A DNA stretch of 64,000 nucleotides from Rugalucina vietnamica (GCA_964017185.1 OZ024879.1:39644383-39708382), one strand, 5' to 3'; numbered from the stretch's first letter, positions 24,801 through 36,249 are shown. Notes: a model not told the origin generated them from the letters alone. Program-made: numbers and translations.

Positions 24801-26723
24801 ACGTGTACCCAAAATCTATGTTTTGAGCAAAAATAAGAAATATATATATATATAAAAAATTTTTTTTCAATTTTTAAAGTTCAAAAAATCTCTGTTTATT
24901 GCATGGACAAGTTTTCGTAATGGTAAACAGGTCATCAGGGTTTCTGAGCAGATCAGACACTAACTGTCTGTGTAGCTACAGAAGATGGCTACAAGCTCAA
25001 TTGACGTTTTGGAAGTCTGGGCCCAGTTGTTCAAAACTTTGTTAGCTTAACGTCATGGTTAAGACCTCAACTCGTTAAGTAAATGCCAACTACATAAGCA
25101 AATACACTGTCATTTTTTGTTGATAAAATGTGAGAATCCTTTGCACTGCAAAGGATTCTCACATTTTATCAACAAAAAATAACAGTGTATTTTGTAATAT
25201 TAATGTTTGAAATTTTAACGAAACGTTAACTAACGACGTCGTTAGTTTTGAACAACTGGGCCCTGAAGAAGAGGACTTGTACTATCAGTGTAGCAAAAAG
25301 AAAGGTGTTGATCAGCCTGATCAATACGGAAAAAATGGGAGTCTAAATTTTAGTTTAATATTAAACACGAAACAGACTAAGGCATTTTCAAAATCAAAGT
25401 CCAAGGCTAGGTTTTAAATAATGGGGCAAATTATACAGAGTCAAAGTTAGATAGAAATAAAGTTTAAACATGTCGGCATATCAACATAGATAGATTAAAG
25501 CCCAAAGGTGCAAAGTATCAAGATCACACGATCAACAATTTTGGACATTTAAGTCATTATGCAATGTCCCTAACATTCGAATTCAGTGGTCCTAACTGTA
25601 GTGCAATATATCAAACGATACAAGTATAAAGGCAAAATGGACAGACACTGCATAGACTGCTTCATTAGAAGCAGTGGAGACACAGCTGAATTGATATCAC
25701 CTCTGTTTACTAATGTCATGTGAAAAATGACTCTTTCAATATGTATCTATAAGTATTGATAACATTGATAGTCTATGTTCTTGATTTCAGCACAAGGTAA
25801 TATCATTGATTACACTATCTACTATCCTCAATCATGTCAATAACTTTTAACTGTGTCACCAAAAAGATAAAATTGTAAATATATCTAAAACATTAATTGT
25901 ACAGTTTTGTGGCTGTAAGAGCTAAAATTTAAAATATGCATGCTTTGAGGTTGTAAAACTTTTTTCAAGCTCAACTCAGCTGAGCATGAAATTTCAACTG
26001 CTCATAAATTTTGAATTATTGTCAAAATTACTGAAAAATTCAGGTTCAGAACCCCAAAACTAGTAATTTATCCTGCTCATAAATGTTAAAATGCCAACAA
26101 TTGTTTGCAGTTTGCATTTTAACATTTATGAGCGGGATAAATCATAGTCTCAGCTGAGCTGAGCATGAAAAAAAGTTTTATAACCTCGGGACATGGACTG
26201 TCTACAATGCAAAAACAACATTACTCACAACAGCAATAGCCATGATTTTACCAAACAGTATGTTACCTACAATCACTTTTCATTTGATATTAATAATTAT
26301 GATAGCCTCTTCCCATTTCTATAGCTCATTAAGTGTCAGACCTAGCTCCAAGGTTATAAAACAAGCCAGCTCAGATTGAAATTTATTCTGCTCACGATAA
26401 ATACCAACTGGCTTTGGTATTAAATCTTATACTGATCTTTCTACCAATTTTAGTCATTAAAGTATCTCTGAGCAGTTTAAATTTTATGCTCAGCTGAGTT
26501 GAGCATGAAAAAAAGTTATATAACCACAGTGTCAGTTAGAAAATCTAGGAAACGGCTATAAATTATATCTTTTCTTGGCTTATTCATAACTGACCTGCCA
26601 GTTAGCCCCACTGTGCTTGTTGATGAACTCTATCATTTCATCACTGAACGGCTTGAAGATGTCCTTATCCTTGATGGACGACGCCCAGCACACACCGAAC
26701 AGAGTGAGTAATAGGTACTTCAT
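18882..26723 (-). CDS. CTSB: Cathepsin B cysteine protease, paralogue A (complete)
   Basis: Seven coding exons in gene order: 26723-26595, 24157-23945, 22544-22429, 21078-20994, 20031-19887, 19366-19253, 19087-18882, all with GT-AG borders, giving 335 residues and TGA. The start ATG sits two bases after an acceptor. Residues 1-14 ([14 protein letters not shown]) are a signal peptide. A short cathepsin B propeptide follows ([20 protein letters not shown]). The mature region opens near EEFDSRTQW. Catalytic residues are Cys113 in QAACGSCW, His281 in GGHAIKI and Asn301 in [11 protein letters not shown]. The occluding-loop pair His193-His194 (CDHH) marks cathepsin B and its dipeptidyl-carboxypeptidase activity. 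NGT near the end of exon 5 is a possible glycosylation site. Length matches the family (human 339). Expected role: lysosomal or secreted digestive protease. Intron 2 holds a run of decayed copies of exon 2. Confidence 0.97.
19386..19600 (+). mobile_element. Family B MITE, partly duplicated and truncated
   Basis: TGAGCATTTGCATGAGGAAC starts it. The TTGGTTTC-type segment occurs twice, followed by GTGTAGCGAAAACAAAG; the right half is gone. Confidence 0.6.
20404..20682 (-). mobile_element. Family A MITE, intact with perfect central palindrome
   Basis: CATCAGGAAAACATGTCCGT at the left and GGCAAGTTTTCGTAATG at the right. The palindrome around GAACCGCCTCGGCGAGGCGG spans roughly 20500-20600. A good reference copy. 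Confidence 0.9.
20715..20942. mobile_element. Family E palindromic element
   Basis: CTCAACTCAGCTGAGCAT on the left, TTAACCTCAGG on the right, with central AAACAGTTGTTGGC. Abuts cathepsin B-A exon 4 on its 3' side. Confidence 0.75.
21151..21558 (+). mobile_element. Family I dispersed repeat, copy 1
   Basis: TGATTCATTGACTAGTTAG through CCTGATCTTTGCCTACTTGT. About 400 bp, shared with 34245-34650 and, inverted, 62634-62962. No TIRs or coding potential seen. Confidence 0.75.
21604..21712 (+). mobile_element. tRNA-derived SINE (family M)
   Basis: AGCATATTTGCTTAATAATC and a B-box-like AGGTTCTGTTCC, then AACAAATGTTCATCATGACC. The same order is found inverted at 29858-29985, which shows it is a repeat and not a tRNA gene. 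Confidence 0.6.
22098..22372 (-). mobile_element. Family A MITE
   Basis: Full element with a diverged palindrome (ATTTTGGGTACTCGTTAG ... GTGTACCCATAATATATG), next to cathepsin B-A exon 3. Confidence 0.82.
22574..22680. mobile_element. Partial copy of the GGGCCCAGTTGTTCAAAA hairpin element
   Basis: AGTTGTTCAAAATTAACAA through GATAAAATGTGAGAATCC matches one arm of the complete element at 25018-25263. Confidence 0.6.
22842..23944 (-). pseudogene. Tandem array of about seven partial copies of cathepsin B-A exon 2
   Basis: Each unit repeats the exon 2 end (from about [17 protein letters not shown] to the active-site GSCW), the donor and some 60-70 bp of intron. The CCAGCA marking the exon end (plus strand) recurs near 23782, 23619, 23459 and 23293, with diverged versions near 23156 and 22964, against 23945 for the real exon; successive spacings are 163, 163, 160, 166, 137 and about 192 bp. 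A truncated unit lies near 22842-22890. The copy nearest the gene has two in-frame stops. The next is almost clean but has a TAA just before the catalytic Cys codon. Copies decay with distance from the real exon. Confidence 0.9.
24397..24602 (-). mobile_element. Family L dispersed repeat, inverted copy
   Basis: TTTTTATGGGACACAGGCAA, GATGGGACGCCGCAGAATG and CCATCTGGGACTGTTCTGTT match, in reverse, the copies at 37880 and 56800. Confidence 0.65.
24656..24922 (-). mobile_element. Family A MITE with a TA microsatellite inside
   Basis: Palindrome GAACTGCCTCGGCGAGGCGG intact; (TA)n at 24841-24853. Confidence 0.85.
24930..25320 (+). mobile_element. Family B MITE remnant interrupted by a hairpin element
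   Basis: GACACTAACTGTCTGTGTAG and GAAGAAGAGGACTTGTACTA are B segments separated by the element at 25018-25263. Confidence 0.55.
25018..25263. mobile_element. Hairpin TIR element (GGGCCCAGTTGTTCAAAACT)
   Basis: The end sequence recurs inverted as AGTTTTGAACAACTGGGCCC. Inner arms (GATAAAATGTGAGAATCCTT) are also self-complementary around TGCACTGCA, so most of the element can fold back. Confidence 0.85.
25950..26189. mobile_element. Family E palindromic element
   Basis: GAGGTTGTAAAACTTTTTTC to TTTTATAACCTCGGG. The loop CAACAATTGTTTGCAGTTTG is slightly expanded. Confidence 0.82.
26348..26529. mobile_element. Family E element, diverged
   Basis: CAAGGTTATAAAACAAGCC at the left; CTCAGCTGAGTTGAGCATG and TTATATAACCACAG at the right. 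Centre replaced. Confidence 0.6.
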
Positions 26724-27199
26724 GGCTGCAAATTGTAAATGATACACTTACTTGTGAGCATTGTTGTAATCTTATATAAACAAAGACATGCATACAAATC
26801 TGTGAAGAAATTCCTTGGACCCCAACATTTATACATTTCTAACTAGGGAGAATACTATTTTTGTATACACATGCATACTATTTTTGTCTTGTACTTAATA
26901 AACAATATTTGAATAAGTATGTTCTTCTAAAAACATTTCAATCTGTATATTGCATACATTATAACTTTTCCACAATTTTAAAAGCAAAATAAGTTCTGTG
27001 CAGAAATTTGGTGTTTACTTAGAATACAGCATTGTTCCACTTGAAACAAAGTTACTGCAAAATAATGGATTATTTTGTTACATGTGTCATGCTTTTTGCC
27101 AAGAAATATGTTTTCGTGGTTTCCATGATTTTTTAAGAAATAATGAAGAAAGTTATTGCTAAAATTGTCCAAGAAAATACATGAATAGAAAATTATTAC

Positions 27200-27236
27200 C
27201 TGCAGTATGAGTCCTGTAGTGCCCACCGGTAATCTA
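27200..27236 (-). other. Probable non-coding first exon of cathepsin B-A
   Basis: CTGCAG at 27205-27200 is followed by a GTAATAAT donor, and the start-codon exon has an acceptor (TTTGCAG) two bases before ATG, so a 5' UTR exon must exist. The 5' limit is guessed as about 25-30 bp downstream of the TATA-like box. Confidence 0.5.
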
Positions 27237-27260
27237 CCGAAAACCGAAGCTGAACATGTT

Positions 27261-27299
27261 CTTTATATCAAAAAGTAAGCATGGGACTGATCATGTGAT
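27261..27299 (-). promoter_or_regulatory. Core promoter of cathepsin B-A: TATA-like box and TCACATGA motif
   Basis: On the minus strand, ATCACATGATC (27299-27289) is followed 19 bp later by GATATAAAG (27269-27261). The same arrangement occurs upstream of paralogue B. TCACATGA is the M-box class of site recognised by MiT/TFE bHLH factors, which control lysosomal genes in animals. The functional link is inferred. Confidence 0.55.
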
Positions 27300-27439
27300 C
27301 AAATGACAACCTTGTGACTGATAAATCACGATAAAACAATATCTGATCAGCATTAAAATTTAAGATAAAACACAAGTGGATTGATTTTTTGCTGCATCAT
27401 ATATAATCTCTACTAAAAGCTCTGAAAGTTGTGTTCTTA

Positions 27440-27672
27440 TGGTGAAAAAAAAAGAAAAAAAAATATTGATGGTTTTAATATTTTGTTTCAAAACATTGAT
27501 TGTGGGTACACATTGGAACTGCCACTGCATCACCGAGATGGTTCTAAAGAGTACCCACAATCTATGCTTTGGGTCAAAAATAAAAAAATAGGTACATCCA
27601 TGAAAATCCCAGTTTTACTATATAAAAGTGGAGTATGAGGGGGTATACATTTCACGGACATGTTTTCCTGAT
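27440..27672 (+). mobile_element. Family A MITE just upstream of the cathepsin B-A promoter
   Basis: Palindrome with a mismatched centre (GAACTGCCACTGCATC). Right TIR ATGTTTTCCTGAT present. Confidence 0.75.
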
Positions 27673-28743
27673 ACTATTTTGTGATTCACTTGCACAATGA
27701 AATGTTATAAAGAGGGCGTCTATGGCTTTTTTCTGTTTCGTATTTCACATGAGGAAGTGATTCGACATAATGCAATATAGACAGCAGGAAAAAAACCCTG
27801 TACATTTAAACAATTTATAAGTGTCTGACTACATTCTTAACATGTTATGTTTCAAGTAGCACTTTTTATAGCATACCATATTTGTTCTATTTAGCGCACA
27901 GTGCACTTAACTTTTCAAAATAACTTAAAGTTAAGGTAACAAATTATTGTTCACACAATATGAACGAAAACAACACAAACTGATGAAAATTAAAACTATC
28001 AATGATCATGTCATTTAAGTTTTTTGATCATCACAAAATAGTTGTAAACATTTAAGGACAAGTGTAAATTCGGTTGATTCGATATTTATGTGTAAAATTG
28101 GTATCAATACCAATAGGTTATCAATACCAATAGCCTATCAATACCAATAGGTTAGTTATAAGTTAAAAAAAAAATGTTACACCCTATGGGCGGTTTGCCT
28201 TTATTATAGCTGTTTGTGATATTCCAGCCCCTTTTGTGGTTTTCTGACATAAAACCTGCATGATGTCTCACCATAAGATCAAAGAATTTGAGTTCCCAAA
28301 ATAGCACCATTATAACAGTTCATTTTCAATACAAACAATTTACCCAAATAGCCAAATTTACTTAGGACAAGTTCAGCTCCGCCCACCTGCCACCACAGAA
28401 GGAAGAAATACCTGACCTCTATACTGTATTGTCAGTTCAATATAGTACATGAAATATATAGGTGTTTTGTGGACAGGTACAAAAAAATCACATTAAAACA
28501 GATAAGAGAAACATTTAATCTTGCAATTTGATCTAATCATAGGAGGACTAAATATTTTGAAGCATGTAAATACTTAATTGATTTTACTTCAATTCAAATG
28601 AGTCAGTGAACTGACCAGCTGTCACACAAATTATATGGGCGGGACTTAGGTTTATCTACCAGCTTTAGTAAACTATTATTGGCTAATTCTATGCTACAGT
28701 CTTGAGGTTAACTCAGTTCACTTTATACTACAAAGGGTTTACA
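27673..28743. other. Intergenic, no gene seen
   Basis: AT-rich. The only structure noticed is three head-to-tail copies of a ~20-bp CAATACCAATAGG unit near 28095-28156. Confidence 0.6.
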
Positions 28744-28745
28744 TA

Positions 28746-29788
28746 CACTGAAAAAAAGTTATAAGAGGCCACCTCATATTTTGTCTTCTAGTTCAGAAAG
28801 TAAAATGTGATCAATTAAAATTCATGATCATATGTATAAACCAATGTCTAACAGTGGCTCTGTGAGTTTCTGCATTCCAAAATGCGTGATGCTTCTCACA
28901 CAGACGAAGCATGTGTAAAGGTACCCTATTTCAAAAAGTCACACTTTATTAACATCAAATTAAATGTCATATTATGACGTTGTGTTTTTACATTTTAATT
29001 TATTTGAAAGTGCTACTGACTGCCATGATGCAAGATAAAATTAAGTCAAAAGTGTTGCTGCAATAAGAATCTTCGTTTCTGTTTTGCACATGCAAGAAGA
29101 CAACAACCTGAGTAACAGGAATTCAGCTTTTGTATGCAATTTGCATACCAAATTTGTTCTTCTCCAGTTGCGTTATTATCAGCAGCACGGCATTGAAATT
29201 TTCAGCGATTATTAAGGTCAAATACTAGACTCTGATAAACTTTGAAAATTAAAAAAATCATCCACAAATTTTGTTATTTTGTTCGTTAAAAATTGGCATT
29301 GAAACCGGAAGTGTGCGTCACCCTTGACATGTTGGTCCTCGAAAATGGTCTCAAACAGTTCAGTCGAGTTATATCTCTCATTTCCAGGCCTCATCAAGTG
29401 AATTTAACAGGGGTCAACATGTTTAAGAGGCACATTTATGAATTTTTCAAAAAATCTCAAAATTGGCGATTTTTAAAAATGCATAAAAAATCTACCAGTA
29501 GAGAAAATTCGAATGTTTGATGTTTTTCCGAGCCGTAACGACCCCTTTGATGACACCCGTTCCTAATTTCAATAAATGGTGTGCTGTATCCAATTTTTTA
29601 TTTAAAAACATTGATTTTTGCATTTTTACTCCAAAAACGCCTTTAGTAAAAGAACATTATTTCTTAACACTCTGGAACTTTACTTACTTGAAAGACACGT
29701 CTTTTGGCAAAAAATTGTGCAATTTTGAACTTGGCTATGAACAAAAAATGAGTTTGAAAAGTGGCCTCTTTATAACTTTGTTTCAGTG
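28746..29788. mobile_element. Family F TIR element, TA target duplication, copy 1
   Basis: CACTGAAAAAAAGTTATAAG at the left and its inverse CTTTATAACTTTGTTTCAGTG at the right, with TA on both sides (28744-28745, 29789-29790). Tc1/mariner-type insertion; no transposase frame. Confidence 0.82.
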
Positions 29789-29857
29789 TAGTCTTTGAAG
29801 TCTGATGTTGAAACATCTTGGGTTTGTCTTTGATTTTGACACATGGAGACACTATTT

Positions 29858-29985
29858 CTCAATTGGCAATACGTCAGGGTGAACATTTGTCACCAACATG
29901 ACAGGCATATGTACCAGCCGGGTTTCCAACCCGCAACCACTTGATTGCTAAGCAAATACGCTATCCATTACACCACCGCGGCTGT
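29858..29985 (-). mobile_element. tRNA-derived SINE (family M)
   Basis: Minus strand: A-box-like TGGTGTAATGGATAGC, anticodon-like loop TTAGCAA, T arm GCGGGTTGGAAACCCGG. Cloverleaf arms partly pair, but the acceptor does not and the T loop lacks TTCGA. A 3' tail is shared with 21604-21712. Confidence 0.65.
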
Positions 29986-30794
29986 AGTTAGTGTAACGGG
30001 ATAGTCTCCCTTGTAGAATACGTTGGTGCAACGTATTAGCGGCATATTAGCGGGTAGTAATATCTCGAAGCAATATGTACCGGAGACGCAACTACAATAC
30101 CATTATCGGAAAAATTACCTGTGCGTTGTCGAGTCAAAATCCAGGTAAATGAAGCAATGATTCAGATAATAATCGGTCGCTATAAGAAAAAATCGATAAG
30201 CCTGTTTATTGCAACATTTTCCTTCGTTTTTACATCGTCAGACGATTATGGAAAATTGAAATAAACATACGCATCGCAGTAATTTTTTTTTTATTTATTT
30301 TTTTGCTACAATTTGAAACCAAACACGATATGGTTGCTAAATGTATAAGTATACCTCAATTTACTTATACATTAATACAGTTTGATTTCTTCAAACAAGT
30401 ATGGGTTTAATTTCTTCTCTTGGGAAACATTATAATAATAAACAAAAAGTGGCACAATGTACATCTTTCATGTTTTGATTGAGTGTTGTTGTTGTTTTGT
30501 TTTTTTTTCAACCGGTGCGTAACGCTTTGAAGTTCTAATTGGTCTTAATAATTGGGAACTAACATCGCCGCAACAACGATCCTTTAAATGTCACAAATTA
30601 ATTTACTTAATTACTTTTAATAGTCCGTTAATCCTAGAAAACTCCCTTTAGTCATAATTAATCAGAAAGGCCAAAATAAACAAATGTACAAAAGTACATG
30701 TAGTCGCGTACGCATTTCATTTTGTGTCATAATGTCGTACGGAAATGATGATTTTCTTGATTGGGACGATGAAACATTGTAGTGTTTCTCCTAG

Positions 30795-30885
30795 CCACTT
30801 TCACTGTGGCCCATCACCATGCCCTTTTTCTATAGCGCCATGCCCTATTTCCCAGCACCATGCCCTTTTTCTGAATCTACATTCT
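30795..30885. repeat. Three copies of a CATGCCCTWTTTC unit
   Basis: Period about 25-30 bp, within the long TGTAACG element. Confidence 0.6.
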
Positions 30886-31078
30886 GTGCCTTTATTTTGG
30901 TAAAAAGGTTATCAAAATCGAACAAAACTTAGGAAGTTACAAAACTTTTTATTTCTGTTCTGCAGAAACGAATTTGGCAAAATTTATGAACATGACTCCC
31001 ACAGTTGTTGATTCCTTTAATCCCTTGTTTATTGTCACTAAACTGCAGTGGCAAACTTTGATAATTACTCAATAACAA

Positions 31079-31921
31079 CTCGAAGGAAGATCATATTGCT
31101 TCGAGATAACAAGTACCCAATTTGACACCAAATGAGCTGTTAATCAGAAAAGGTGTGGAAATTGAATAAAACTGTATCTCTTATCATTTCCACATCATGA
31201 AGTATACAAGTACTGAAAATCCCCAAAAATCACGATATTTGTGTCATTGGGACAGCATGTAATTTTCGACTTTCTCATTTGAAAAATACTTTCTTATGTG
31301 GGAAAATATCTGTACTTTATGATAAAAGTGTAAAATTGAGCGCATGTGCCATGTTTCGAATGCTTAAACCGACACAATTTGGCTATGCAAAAATAATTTA
31401 AAAAATGCGATTTTCCGCCATTTTGTCTATTTTTATAACCTTATTACAGGCCACTTGCGCGTTATGCCGAAAAAACATTTAGTTTCCAAACTTCTACAAC
31501 ATACAAGCTTCAAATATTTGAGAGTATCAAAATCTTAAGACGCTTCGTTTAGCCGAAGTTCGGTGCACAATTGGGGCACGAAATCCGACCTTTCCGCCAT
31601 TTTGGAAAAACAGTCCTATGGACCGCGAAGAAGCCCTTCATCTTTGACCAAAAATTACACTAGTAAATGCATTGAATATACCCTAAAAAGCAAATCGTCT
31701 ATACAATAGACACTTTTTCTTTTATTTCTTATAAAAATGATAAGTTTTTCTGCTAAAAAATAATCCGACTCCATGTGATAAAATTCAACAAGATTTTAGC
31801 TTAACTGTTCGTATACAAATGGCGGAATCAAATGAGCTCTCGCCCAAATCTCGTATCGTCCGCGAATTGGCAATCACGTGACCTACATTCTTCTCCGGTG
31901 ATCTTCCTTCGAGGTAATATG
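31079..31921. mobile_element. Nested TIR segment (CTCGAAGGAAGATCA ends)
   Basis: CTCGAAGGAAGATCA at 31079 and its exact inverse TGATCTTCCTTCGAG ending about 31921. A further inverted pair, ATCTCGAAGCAATATG near 30062 and CATATTGCTTCGAGAT near 31092, extends to the left. Confidence 0.6.
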
Positions 31922-32883
31922 CAAATTAGAAACTCGAAACTTTGTGATTAGAGTAAGTGTTAGGCATATAGCGCAGTAAACCACCCTTGGTGGATGAGCA
32001 TTCTTTTCCACCGACGGGGTTTCTGTGGCTTGGCTCGGCTGTTCGTTACATTAGTTAAGCAGTGTGCTCCTACACGTTTTTCAGAAACAACCAGGGTGTA
32101 TGCTTAATGGGGCATGTGCTCTAATTAGAACAAATACAGTAAGTTTGTTTTAATTAAATATACAATACACCAACTTTACATTTTGTCTTCTTATATATTG
32201 GCTTTGAAATCATAATGCACGAGGGGCGTTCAAAACGTTCACAAAAAAACTGCCAAATTGTTTATTTTCATGGGAAACTCACGCCCTCTGTGCATGTTGT
32301 AAATTAAGATATTGTTAACAAATGCATACAATTTGAATAAAATCAGATGAAGCGTAAGCATTAAATCACATGCTTATATAGGGTTAAAACGGTTGGCACT
32401 AAACACCACAAAACACATCACAAATCTTCTCAAACCACAAACCACTTCATAACACTTATGTGTCAAAGGTTTATCATATTTATGGTCATTATAAGAAAAA
32501 AAAAGAAAGAAAGAAAAAAGACAAACTTATATGTGAATTATGGCAACACACAATTAATGCCACCATTAACACAAAAGACATTGTCAGGACACAGCTGACA
32601 TATTCCAAACTGAAACATCTTTTATTCAGAAAGGTCATCATAATCTGCATTCTATCATTTTTATTTTGTATAGTTTATTCTATGAAAGCATAATTATATT
32701 CAATTATCCATAATTTATTATTATTATATTCTACAGTAAAACTGGCCCAACGTCGTAACAAGGTCCTGCTATTCACATCCTTCCTGCTGTTTGCTACCTC
32801 TTGCTAGCTCTTTAGCATTTTTGGAGTCCATCTGGCATACAACACCTAATTGTCAATTCCGTGTGTATAATGTGGTTAGAATA

Positions 32884-33602
32884 TATACTGAACAAAAAAA
32901 AAAAAAAAAAATAAAAATAAAAAATAAACGCAACAACAGGCCACCGAGAATTTTTGAGTTTAAGGGTAAAACGTTGATAATTTCAGGTCTGTTGTTGTGT
33001 GATTCCCATTCGTGGGATATTAGAGTATATCATGCGAAAAACTGAATTTCATTTCGAGAAAAATTGAATGAGAAATTTTTGTCGTCTTAAATAATGCAAA
33101 TCGGGAAAGATTTGCTCTGCGCATGTGCACACTTTTGAACCTCCAAATCATCAAGGAACAATGTCTGCTGCTCCTTAAGTAAAATTCACAAAAAAGAAAT
33201 AAAGTTTAATAACACACAAGCTTGTGATTAAAACCACCAATTTCCCTATATGTTTAATTGAAAGGGGGATAATTTCAATATTATTCATTTTATTTCTTTA
33301 ACGTGTGAGTTATCTGCTGAGTGGTACATTGTGATTTCTAATGGTGGTTTATAGCGGATTTAAATTGTACCATTATTTTAATGCTTGTGCATGCGCCATT
33401 GTTTGGTTTACTACTTTCAGCATGCCCATGGTCGGCATCGAATAACTCCGTAAATACTCATTAAAATTAAAATCGGTTTCTTGCATTCGGAAGCCTGATA
33501 TCTAATGCAGAAGTAGAAAATGCAATGATTTCTGATTGTATCATAGTTTGCTCAAAATTTTGTGAAATATAATTGTTGCATTTCTTTTTTTGCTCAGTAT
33601 AT
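32884..33602. mobile_element. Tc1/mariner-type TIR element (ACTGAACAAAAA ends)
   Basis: ATATACTGAACAAAAAAA and AAACGCAACA on the left; TTGTTGCATTTC and TTTGCTCAGTATAT on the right. ACTGAACAAAAA followed by AAACGCAAC is a widespread Tc1/mariner-type terminus. No transposase frame. Confidence 0.7.
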
Positions 33603-33877
33603 GTGAAGCTTTTTAATTTTTGTTTAGTAACTAAAGTTTTACTCTCCCATGCATTGAACTGAATTTTAAAAAAAGAAGCTATTTCGATGTCATTGGTCCA
33701 TGGTTAAAATAAAGATTGTTTGATTTAATGCTTTACATTCATGACAATCACACTACTGACAATCACATGGTATTGTATACATACATGTACATACCTATAA
33801 ATGATCAGTGACCCACACTGCAATTGAGGACAGAGTTTAGGCTAGATTTTCGAGTTTTCTCCTACAGCGTTTCTTCT

Positions 33878-34092
33878 ACTGATTGATAGATAGTTGCAGT
33901 CAATGCAGAAATTGAACATTTATTGAAAAAAAGTAACATAAGGAATCCTGGTTATTTCATTTTCACAAACACTTTAATGTGATTGTGTTGGAAGTACTAT
34001 ATGTTCATGGGGTGGAAGTGTTTTCGAAAACGAAATAACCTGGATTCCTTGTTACTTTCTGCATTGACTGCATCTATCTATCAGTCAATAGA
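33878..34092. repeat. Foldback repeat, ~215 bp
   Basis: ACTGATTGATAGATAG, GCAGTCAATGCAGAAA and AAGGAATCC reappear in inverted order at the right side. Confidence 0.75.
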
Positions 34093-34244
34093 GTAAACAT
34101 AATAGGAAAAAACTCAAATTTCTCATCTCAACTTTGGACAGAATTTCATTGTGCGTCACCTGATCATTTATCGGTTGTATGTATACAATACGTGTTTCTC
34201 AGCTGTGAATCAGGTCCCAAAGCACCAGTATATAGATTTTATGT

Positions 34245-34650
34245 CTTTGATGATTCATTCACTAGTTAGGGATTTACCATCAGAACCTCTGCAGAAACTG
34301 AGGATGAGGTTAGGGCCCTGTAAAACTGATTTAAGCCCCCACTCCCCAGTTATTTTATATTACTGGTCATTCCAAGGCGATACTTCTTTTGTGCTCCTTA
34401 TTGTCTTATGTTTTGGTATTGAATTTTTGTGCTGTTTGCTCCTTCTGTACATTTTCATATTTTTAGTAAAGTTTGGGTAACTGAATAGCCTCTTATTGGT
34501 AAATAGCTGCTCACTTGGCTTACCATATGCTTTCTTAGTATAAGTACCTGATTGTTAATTTAGTTTTTTCCCCCAACTCAGTTTTTGGAGTGGGAACTTC
34601 TTTCTGATTGCGACATTTCCTGATCATTGCCTACTTATACGTTTTTAAAC
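34245..34650 (+). mobile_element. Family I dispersed repeat, copy 2
   Basis: Matches 21151-21558 throughout (GAGGATGAGGTTAGGGCCCT, CTGATTGTTAATTTAG, TTTTTGGAGTGGGAAC). Confidence 0.75.
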
Positions 34651-34652
34651 TT

Positions 34653-36000
34653 GCACAATTTATTGTCAATGCTCACCAATCAGCAAAAAAGGATAACCGA
34701 ACATACAGAATATTTTTATGACAGAATCTTTACAAGAGAATATGAACCACAATACTAGAAAATGTACCTTTGGGCATTTTTCAGAGTATTAGAAAAAATT
34801 ACTCTACTTTGACGCTATAATGTTTCCGGATAGGGTCTAATAATACTCAAGTTAATTTGTGAGTTTACTATATGAACCCGACAGATGTCATTTTACTGAA
34901 AATGACATTGGTTGCATTATACATTTCTGCATGCTAGTAGTACCTACAAAACTCATTTGCGTTTGCTTAAAATTGTTTAAGCATTGGTCATAACATATTG
35001 TTTAGATAAATTCATACCCTAACAATTCTATTAAATGCCCATACTCTAGTAAACGTCCATCAACCTATTTGGATGCCCAAAATGGCAATTTTATCTGTGA
35101 GGTTTGGAATTCTAGGAACCTCTAATTCATGCCCACTTCGAAAATGTTGGGAAAAATCCTTTGCAGTAAATTTCCAACTTTGCTCTTAAACCATATAACA
35201 CACAGGTCATTTTTTTTCTCTTGTAGTCTGAATAAATGGCAATAATAAAAGTCCTGTCTGGGGTACAATAATTTCAAATCATATATATGAATGCTTGAAC
35301 GTTGCCAAACAGTGTAGCCTCCCATAACTCCCATCCCCTCCATAGAAAATACATTGTTTATAATAAACGCCCAGGCATTTAATAGAATTTTTATGGTATC
35401 ATCCTTACACACAATCTGTCGAAGTTAATTTTGTCTATTTTCGTGACGGTGGTTGCTATGGTTACTGTTTGGCAATAGATATAGGACAATTAAATATATT
35501 ATTTGCTAAAACAAGGGCAGATAATGCCAAATATTGAAAATAAAAATGTTCTAAAACTCATTTATTCTGTAGACTATTGTTCAAAGATTACAAATTCAGT
35601 TTTATCTAGAAAACATTTACATTTTTTTTCAGATTTTGGGCAGTTTTCCACTAGTAATGCCAGATTGTCCAGAGGTACCTTTTGTTGCATGGTGGTTCAT
35701 ATGTCAAATGTGGGGAAGGATTCTTTGGGATCAGCAAGGATATTCTGAGAAACCAGAAACTTATTATCGGTCAAGATTCATTTTCTGGCCCAATTTAGAA
35801 AATACATACTAGTCTTTGTATCGACTACCCTGTTGAAAGTTGCAAAATTTCAGTAATTCTCTTTGGTCCCATGTAGCCAAATCTAAAGGGTCACTGACGA
35901 GACTTTAATAGTCGAAACCGAGGTATGGCCCATCCCCTTTCTCATTAATGTGTTCACTGCTGTTACAGGATCTCAGTTTTAATTTTTATTTCCTTGGCTC
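34653..36000. other. Intergenic, nothing recognised
   Basis: No exon-like, repeat-family or RNA signal was seen. Confidence 0.5.
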
Positions 36001-36017
36001 CTAGTGTTGGCAGAAGT

Positions 36018-36230
36018 CATTACGAGATTTTTTTCAGCTGCAAAAATTGAAAATTTCATCCAAAAAAAATGATATTTTTCTTATTTTTGCTCAGCCAAGG
36101 CGGTTCTTACGAGTACCCAAAATCTATATTTTGGAGCAAAAACAAGAAAAATAGGTGTACCCCTGTATACCCCAGTTTTACTAAATAAAAGTAGGGTATA
36201 AGGGGGTATATAGTACATGTTTTCCTGATG
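36018..36230 (+). mobile_element. Family A MITE, left hairpin arm deleted
   Basis: CATTACGAGATTTTTTTCAG to ATGTTTTCCTGATG. Confidence 0.75.
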
Positions 36231-36249
36231 CAAGCAGCAATATACAGTG

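Larger units (their letters stand above)
29992..32050. mobile_element. Long family D element, TGTAACG ends, 4-bp TTAG duplication
   Basis: TGTAACGGGATAGTC at the left, GCTGTTCGTTACA at the right, TTAG at 29988-29991 and 32051-32054. The outer ~60-110 bp at each end match the 199-bp and 499-bp relatives in reverse orientation. The 1.8-kb centre is unique to this copy and lacks any open frame of note. TGT...ACA ends with 4-bp duplications fit Ginger-type elements. Confidence 0.75.

Noticed and set aside
28095-28156. CRISPR-like short repeats
   Set aside because: Three adjoining 20-bp units without spacers in animal DNA; a simple tandem repeat.
29916-29985. tRNA-Ala-like gene on the minus strand
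   Set aside because: Acceptor stem unpaired, T loop lacks TTCGA, and a second copy with the same tail occurs at 21604.
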